A DNA stretch of 54,492 nt from Oscillospiraceae bacterium (GTDB taxonomy: Bacteria; Bacillota; Clostridia; Oscillospirales; WRJC01): positions 1 to 54,492 of the forward strand of contig WRMA01000003.1 in assembly GCA_009777355.1 (NCBI GenBank). Reading direction: 5' to 3'. The notes under the pieces were generated by a model. The model worked only from the letters and a program-made list of their open reading frames with translations. It was not told where the DNA came from and did no database searches. Below are positions 50,164-54,492 of the stretch, piece by piece. A program made the translations under genes and the position numbers. Position 1 is the stretch's first letter, and the number at the start of each line of letters is the position of its first letter.

Positions 50164-51294
50164 TTGATAGTACAGTTAGAACTGCAGGAAGCGAAAAAAG
50201 AACTCGGGGATATAATATCACAGATAAAACAACTCGGGGAAAATATAAGAATACGGGACGTTGAGAGGGAACATAAAGAATATTCGGAGAAAATAAATTC
50301 GGACGGGTTTTGGGATAATATAACGGACGCGAACTCGATTTTGAAAAAATCGAAGATTTTATCCGGGAAAATAAAAGATTTCAGAAACGTCGAAACTGCG
50401 GCGGATTCAGCCTTTGAACTTGCTTCTATGGCGATTTCTGAAAACGACGAGAGCTTAACTCAGGATATTTTACGCGAAACGTCGCGAATCAAAAAAGATT
50501 TTTCGGCTCTTGAACTCGGGATTCTTCTGGACGGAGAGTATGATTTAAATAACGCGATTATATCTATTCACCCCGGAGCGGGAGGAACGGAAGCGCAGGA
50601 CTGGGCGGAAATGCTCTACAGAATGTATATGCGCTACGCCGAAAAGCATAGCTTTAAAATAAAGACTCTCGATTATCTCGAAGGAGACGGCGCGGGAATA
50701 AAATCCGTTACTTTTTCTGTCTCGGGTTCAAACGCTTTCGGGTATCTCAAAAGCGAAAACGGAGTGCACAGGCTCGTAAGAATATCGCCGTTCAACGCGG
50801 CGGGCAAACGCATGACGTCTTTCGCGTCGGTTGAAGTGATACCCGAAATCGACGACGAGGCGTACACTAAAATAGAAATCAAACCCGAAGATTTGAGAAT
50901 CGAGTCGCACAGGGCGAGCGGCGCGGGAGGTCAGCACGTAAACAAAACAGATTCGGCTGTGCGAGTAATACACATACCGACGGGAATAACGGTCGGCTGC
51001 CAGAGCGAGAGAAGTCAGAACCAAAACAGGGAAACGGCAATCAAAATGCTTAAGAGCAGACTTCTCGAAATAAAAGAGCGGGAGCATCTGGAGAGAATCG
51101 ACGATATTAAAGGCGAGAAGTCGAATATAGAATGGGGTCATCAAATACGTTCGTATGTCTTTATGCCGTACACTCTGGTCACGGACAAACGCACGGGATA
51201 CGAAAACGGTAACGTTTCGGCCGTGATGGACGGCGATTTGGACGGGTTTATCAAAGCTTATCTTACTTTTCTTTTTGCGGAAAAAGAAAAGTAA
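50164..51294 (+). CDS. prfB: Peptide chain release factor 2, single uninterrupted frame
   Basis: RISPFNAAGKR (SPF), HRASGAGGQHVNKTDSAVR (GGQ); TTG start with GGAGAAG SD (ORF track starts 50149). Confidence 0.95.
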   Translation: MIVQLELQEAKKELGDIISQIKQLGENIRIRDVEREHKEYSEKINSDGFWDNITDANSILKKSKILSGKIKDFRNVETAADSAFELASMAISENDESLTQDILRETSRIKKDFSALELGILLDGEYDLNNAIISIHPGAGGTEAQDWAEMLYRMYMRYAEKHSFKIKTLDYLEGDGAGIKSVTFSVSGSNAFGYLKSENGVHRLVRISPFNAAGKRMTSFASVEVIPEIDDEAYTKIEIKPEDLRIESHRASGAGGQHVNKTDSAVRVIHIPTGITVGCQSERSQNQNRETAIKMLKSRLLEIKEREHLERIDDIKGEKSNIEWGHQIRSYVFMPYTLVTDKRTGYENGNVSAVMDGDLDGFIKAYLTFLFAEKEK

Positions 51295-51295
51295 G
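51262..51295 (+). repeat. Palindrome CTTACTTTTCTTTTT..AAAAAGAAAAGTAAG (copy R3), overlapping prfB 3' end
   Basis: Encodes prfB C-terminal LTFLFAEKEK and its stop. Confidence 0.85.
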
Positions 51296-51359
51296 CAAAA
51301 GAAAAACGGTAAAAATAAAATAATATATATTTTTTTAAAATTTTAAGGAGGAAGAATCA

Positions 51360-51686
51360 ATGAAAAAAATCAGGTCTTTTAAACTATTTGCGGGGATTGC
51401 TCTATTTGTCGATACTCTGACTTTAATAACGGTCATAATCGTTTTGTCAATCCAGAAGAAAAGCATACCGAAGGCTATAATAGCCTCCCTCGCCGCAAGC
51501 GGCGTCGTATCGGCCCTGCTGCTGCTGTCTTACAAAAAAGACGAGAAACGCAGAAAAAAACTGCGTGAAATGGACGCTTTTTATGATTACGACTACGAAG
51601 CGGCGTATAACTCGGACGTTCAGGACGACGAAGATTTCGGGCTTGACCTTGACGACGGCGTCAGACTCGTCGGAAACGACGACTGA
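51360..51686 (+). CDS. Small membrane protein with acidic tail
   Basis: Two TM segments, SD AAGGAGG upstream. Confidence 0.65.
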   Translation: MKKIRSFKLFAGIALFVDTLTLITVIIVLSIQKKSIPKAIIASLAASGVVSALLLLSYKKDEKRRKKLREMDAFYDYDYEAAYNSDVQDDEDFGLDLDDGVRLVGNDD

Positions 51687-51699
51687 TATGTTTTGTTAT

Positions 51700-51807
51700 G
51701 TAGGGCGCGGCTTCCATGCCGCGCCGTTGGCGAAAAACCCCCGAGCCGCTGATAAAAACTAACGCGAAATGGGGAAATTGCGGTCGGGCATGGAAGCCCG
51801 ACCCTAC
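51700..51807. repeat. BIME-like inverted GTAGGG-hairpin pair, copy G
   Basis: GTAGGGCGCGGCTTCCATGCCGCGCC ... GTCGGGCATGGAAGCCCGACCCTAC. Confidence 0.82.
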
Positions 51808-51855
51808 GGTAAACATGAAAATTAATATAAAAAAATAAAAGAGAGGCAATTAAAA

Positions 51856-53256
51856 ATGCAGCGGGAAAACAACTCTAAAATAACTATGGATAAATTAGTG
51901 GCCCTGTGTAAAAACAGGGGATATATTTACGCGGGCTCTGAAATTTACGGAGGTCTCGCGAACACGTGGGATTACGGTCCGCTCGGCGTCGAATTTAAAA
52001 ACAACGTCAAAAAAGCTTGGTGGAAAAAATTTGTGAGAGAGTCTAAATATAACGTCGGGCTGGATTCTTCTATTCTACTTAATCCGCAGGTCTGGACGGC
52101 TTCGGGTCACGTCGTTAATTTCAACGACCCGTTAATCGACTGCAAAGGCTGTAAAATGCGTCATAGAGCGGATAAATTAATCGAAGAATGGGCGGAGAAA
52201 AATAATATAGACGCAAAGACGGAAACTATGCCGCACGAGGCTATGACGGAATATATAAGAAATAATAAAGTTGAGTGTCCTCACTGCAATAAGTCTGATT
52301 TTACGGATATACGCAAATTTAACATGATGTTCAAGACTTTTCAGGGAGTGACAGAGGACAGTCAGACCGAATTATATTTGAGACCGGAGACGGCGCAGGG
52401 GATTTTTATTAATTTTAAGAATATCCAGAGAACGTCGAGAAAAAAAATCCCGTTCGGGATTGCGCAAATAGGCAAATCGTTCAGAAACGAGATTACGCCC
52501 GGGAATTTTATATTCAGAACCCGTGAATTTGAACAGATGGAACTTCAGTTTTTCTGTAAACCCGATACTGATTTGGAATGGTTTGACTACTGGAAAGAAT
52601 ATTGCCGGAAGTTTTTGCTTGGCTTGGGAATAAAAGAGGAGAATTTGAAATTCAGGGACCACGCGAAAGAAGAGCTGTCGCATTATTCGAAGGCGACGAC
52701 CGACGTCGAATATCTGTTCCCGTTCGGCTGGGGTGAGTTATGGGGTATTGCGGACAGGACGGATTTTGACCTGACGCAGCACATGAATCATTCGGGAGAG
52801 AATTTAGAGTATAGTAATCCCGACGCGGGGGAGAGATTTATTCCGTATGTTATAGAACCGTCGCTCGGAGTCGAGAGACTGTGCTTGGTTTTACTGTGCG
52901 ACGCATACGACGAAGAAGAAATCGGCGAGGGGGATTCGAGGGTCGTTTTGAGACTTCACCCGTTCGTCGCGCCGGTAAAGGCGGCGGTTCTGCCGCTGTC
53001 GAAAAAATTATCTGAACCGGCAATGAAAATTTATGAAGAATTATCGAAATATTTTGCGGTAGAATACGACGACGCGGGGTCGATTGGGAAGAGATACAGA
53101 AGACAGGACGAAATCGGCACGCCGTTTTGCGTAACCGTCGATTTTGACACGCTCGAAAACGGTACGGTTACGGTCAGAGACAGGGATTTAATGTCGCAAA
53201 TCAGGATAAAATCTGATGAGCTTCGCGAATATATAGCGAAAAACACAGAATTTTAA
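51856..53256 (+). CDS. glyS: Glycine--tRNA ligase, single-chain class II type
   Basis: [62 protein letters not shown]. Confidence 0.96.
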   Translation: MQRENNSKITMDKLVALCKNRGYIYAGSEIYGGLANTWDYGPLGVEFKNNVKKAWWKKFVRESKYNVGLDSSILLNPQVWTASGHVVNFNDPLIDCKGCKMRHRADKLIEEWAEKNNIDAKTETMPHEAMTEYIRNNKVECPHCNKSDFTDIRKFNMMFKTFQGVTEDSQTELYLRPETAQGIFINFKNIQRTSRKKIPFGIAQIGKSFRNEITPGNFIFRTREFEQMELQFFCKPDTDLEWFDYWKEYCRKFLLGLGIKEENLKFRDHAKEELSHYSKATTDVEYLFPFGWGELWGIADRTDFDLTQHMNHSGENLEYSNPDAGERFIPYVIEPSLGVERLCLVLLCDAYDEEEIGEGDSRVVLRLHPFVAPVKAAVLPLSKKLSEPAMKIYEELSKYFAVEYDDAGSIGKRYRRQDEIGTPFCVTVDFDTLENGTVTVRDRDLMSQIRIKSDELREYIAKNTEF

Positions 53257-53383
53257 AGAAAATTTCACATATTAGGCGTTTAATTTTATAATATATGCTT
53301 GACATAATCATAAAATAATAATAAAATATAAATAATTTTAATAAGTGTGAATTAATATAAATTTTATTCGGAGGATATATTAT

Positions 53384-54492
53384 ATGAAAAAAATAATTGC
53401 GTTTATGATTATTTTCGCGTTTATTTCCGCGATTTTGATTTCGTGCGGGGATAATAATACAGATGGGAATAATACCGGCGGAGACGACGTTCCCGGGCAG
53501 GACGCGCCCGGACTAGGCGGCGAAGACGAAGGAAATCCCGCGGAGGCTAAAATACTGCCCGATTTACCCGAGGACGTTCGTTATGACGGACAAACGTTCA
53601 CGTTTCTTGCCCACAAGCAGGATACCCCCGGCTGGGACTGGGTAGAGTCCGACCCGAGGGAACTCGTCGCCGAAGAAGAGAACAGCGAGCCGATTAACGA
53701 CGCCGTCTACGCGAGAAACATGGCAATCAGAGAAAAATACGGGATTGAGATAGCTATGTTTGCGGACTCGGCGGAAGATTCGATTATCAGGCGGGTCGTG
53801 AACGCGGGAGATTCTACCTACGACGCCGTTCTGATATATAATAATAACGTTCCCGGAGTCGTTACGGGGGGAGCGCTTGCGGAAGTTTCGACGCTGCCGT
53901 ATATAGATTTAAGCAAACCCTGGTGGGACCCGGGAGTAAACGGAATGTCGATAGCCAACAAACAGTTTCTTTTGGCGGGCGATTTACTGATTCTGGACAA
54001 CGAAGCGACGAACGCGATTATCTTTAATAAGGATTTGATGGCGACTCTCGGAATGGAGCTGCCGTACGGTCTCGTAAACGAAGGCAAATGGACGTTCGAC
54101 GCGATGCTCGAGATGACGAAGGACGTCGAAATGGACTTGAACGGCGACGGCGTTTTGAACTATGCCGACGACAGATTCTCGTTTATGGTGTTCAACGACA
54201 CGCTTCAGGCGTTTCTCGTCGCGGGGGGCGGACAGTTCTCGTCGAAGGACGCGAACGATATACCCTATATGAGCTTTGCGGACGAAAAGAGCCTCGCCGT
54301 TCTGGATAAGGCGATGGACTTGATGTACACGAACAGTAATCAGGGAGTATTTAACGTCCAGTCGGTAGACGCGGGCTCGGGAAACGTAACGTGGATGAGG
54401 GCGTATTACGACACGTTTTTTGAGGACAGGGCCCTGTTCATGTGGATAAGAATGAGGGTCGTCGAAGTGTTCAGGGGAATGGAGAGCAATTT
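53384..54492 (+). CDS. Extracellular solute-binding lipoprotein, truncated by window end
   Basis: MKKIIAFMIIFAFISAILISCGDNN lipobox; NDAVYARNMAIREKYGIEI, YDAVLIYNNNVPG; open to window edge. Confidence 0.85.
   Translation, partial: MKKIIAFMIIFAFISAILISCGDNNTDGNNTGGDDVPGQDAPGLGGEDEGNPAEAKILPDLPEDVRYDGQTFTFLAHKQDTPGWDWVESDPRELVAEEENSEPINDAVYARNMAIREKYGIEIAMFADSAEDSIIRRVVNAGDSTYDAVLIYNNNVPGVVTGGALAEVSTLPYIDLSKPWWDPGVNGMSIANKQFLLAGDLLILDNEATNAIIFNKDLMATLGMELPYGLVNEGKWTFDAMLEMTKDVEMDLNGDGVLNYADDRFSFMVFNDTLQAFLVAGGGQFSSKDANDIPYMSFADEKSLAVLDKAMDLMYTNSNQGVFNVQSVDAGSGNVTWMRAYYDTFFEDRALFMWIRMRVVEVFRGMESN

Noticed and set aside
51565-51762. ORF overlapping the small membrane protein and copy G
   Set aside because: Out of frame with the SD-preceded gene; its second half translates the GTAGGG element.

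Overview
Chromosomal window from an anaerobic, apparently endospore-lineage Firmicutes/Clostridia-like genome. It carries yabP/yabQ/rqcP/divIC, the str operon, rpsB-tsf, a four-subunit 2-oxoacid:ferredoxin oxidoreductase, pgk, gap, glyS, thrS and prfB. I saw no rRNA, tRNA, CRISPR array, prophage or transposase. Most of the window is housekeeping; the unusual content lies between and at the edges of genes. (1) BIME-like paired inverted hairpins carry a 5' GTAG foot (GTAGGG-stem-loop ... stem-loop-CCCTAC), with several stem sequences and compensatory changes. Some copies are nested in a longer element with TAGACYTCTT ends. They touch genes directly: one supplies a stop codon, one a likely Shine-Dalgarno. 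(2) A second palindromic family (CACCC-hairpin-CCCTC..GAGGG) includes a half-element inserted in frame inside ispE (RPE-like) and a ~97% identical 230-bp inverted pair bracketing rpsB-tsf. (3) thrS sits co-directionally between a HEPN/MNT pair (RX4HXY and GSX10DXD motifs intact) and a RelB/RelE-like pair. (4) Ribosomal protein S12 has Arg at both classical streptomycin-resistance lysines (E. coli K42 and K87). (5) Three orphan intergenic loci have TTGACA-N17-TATAAT promoters and structured, terminator-bearing transcripts, one with convergent promoters sharing a bidirectional terminator. All calls come from reading the sequence; no database search was run.
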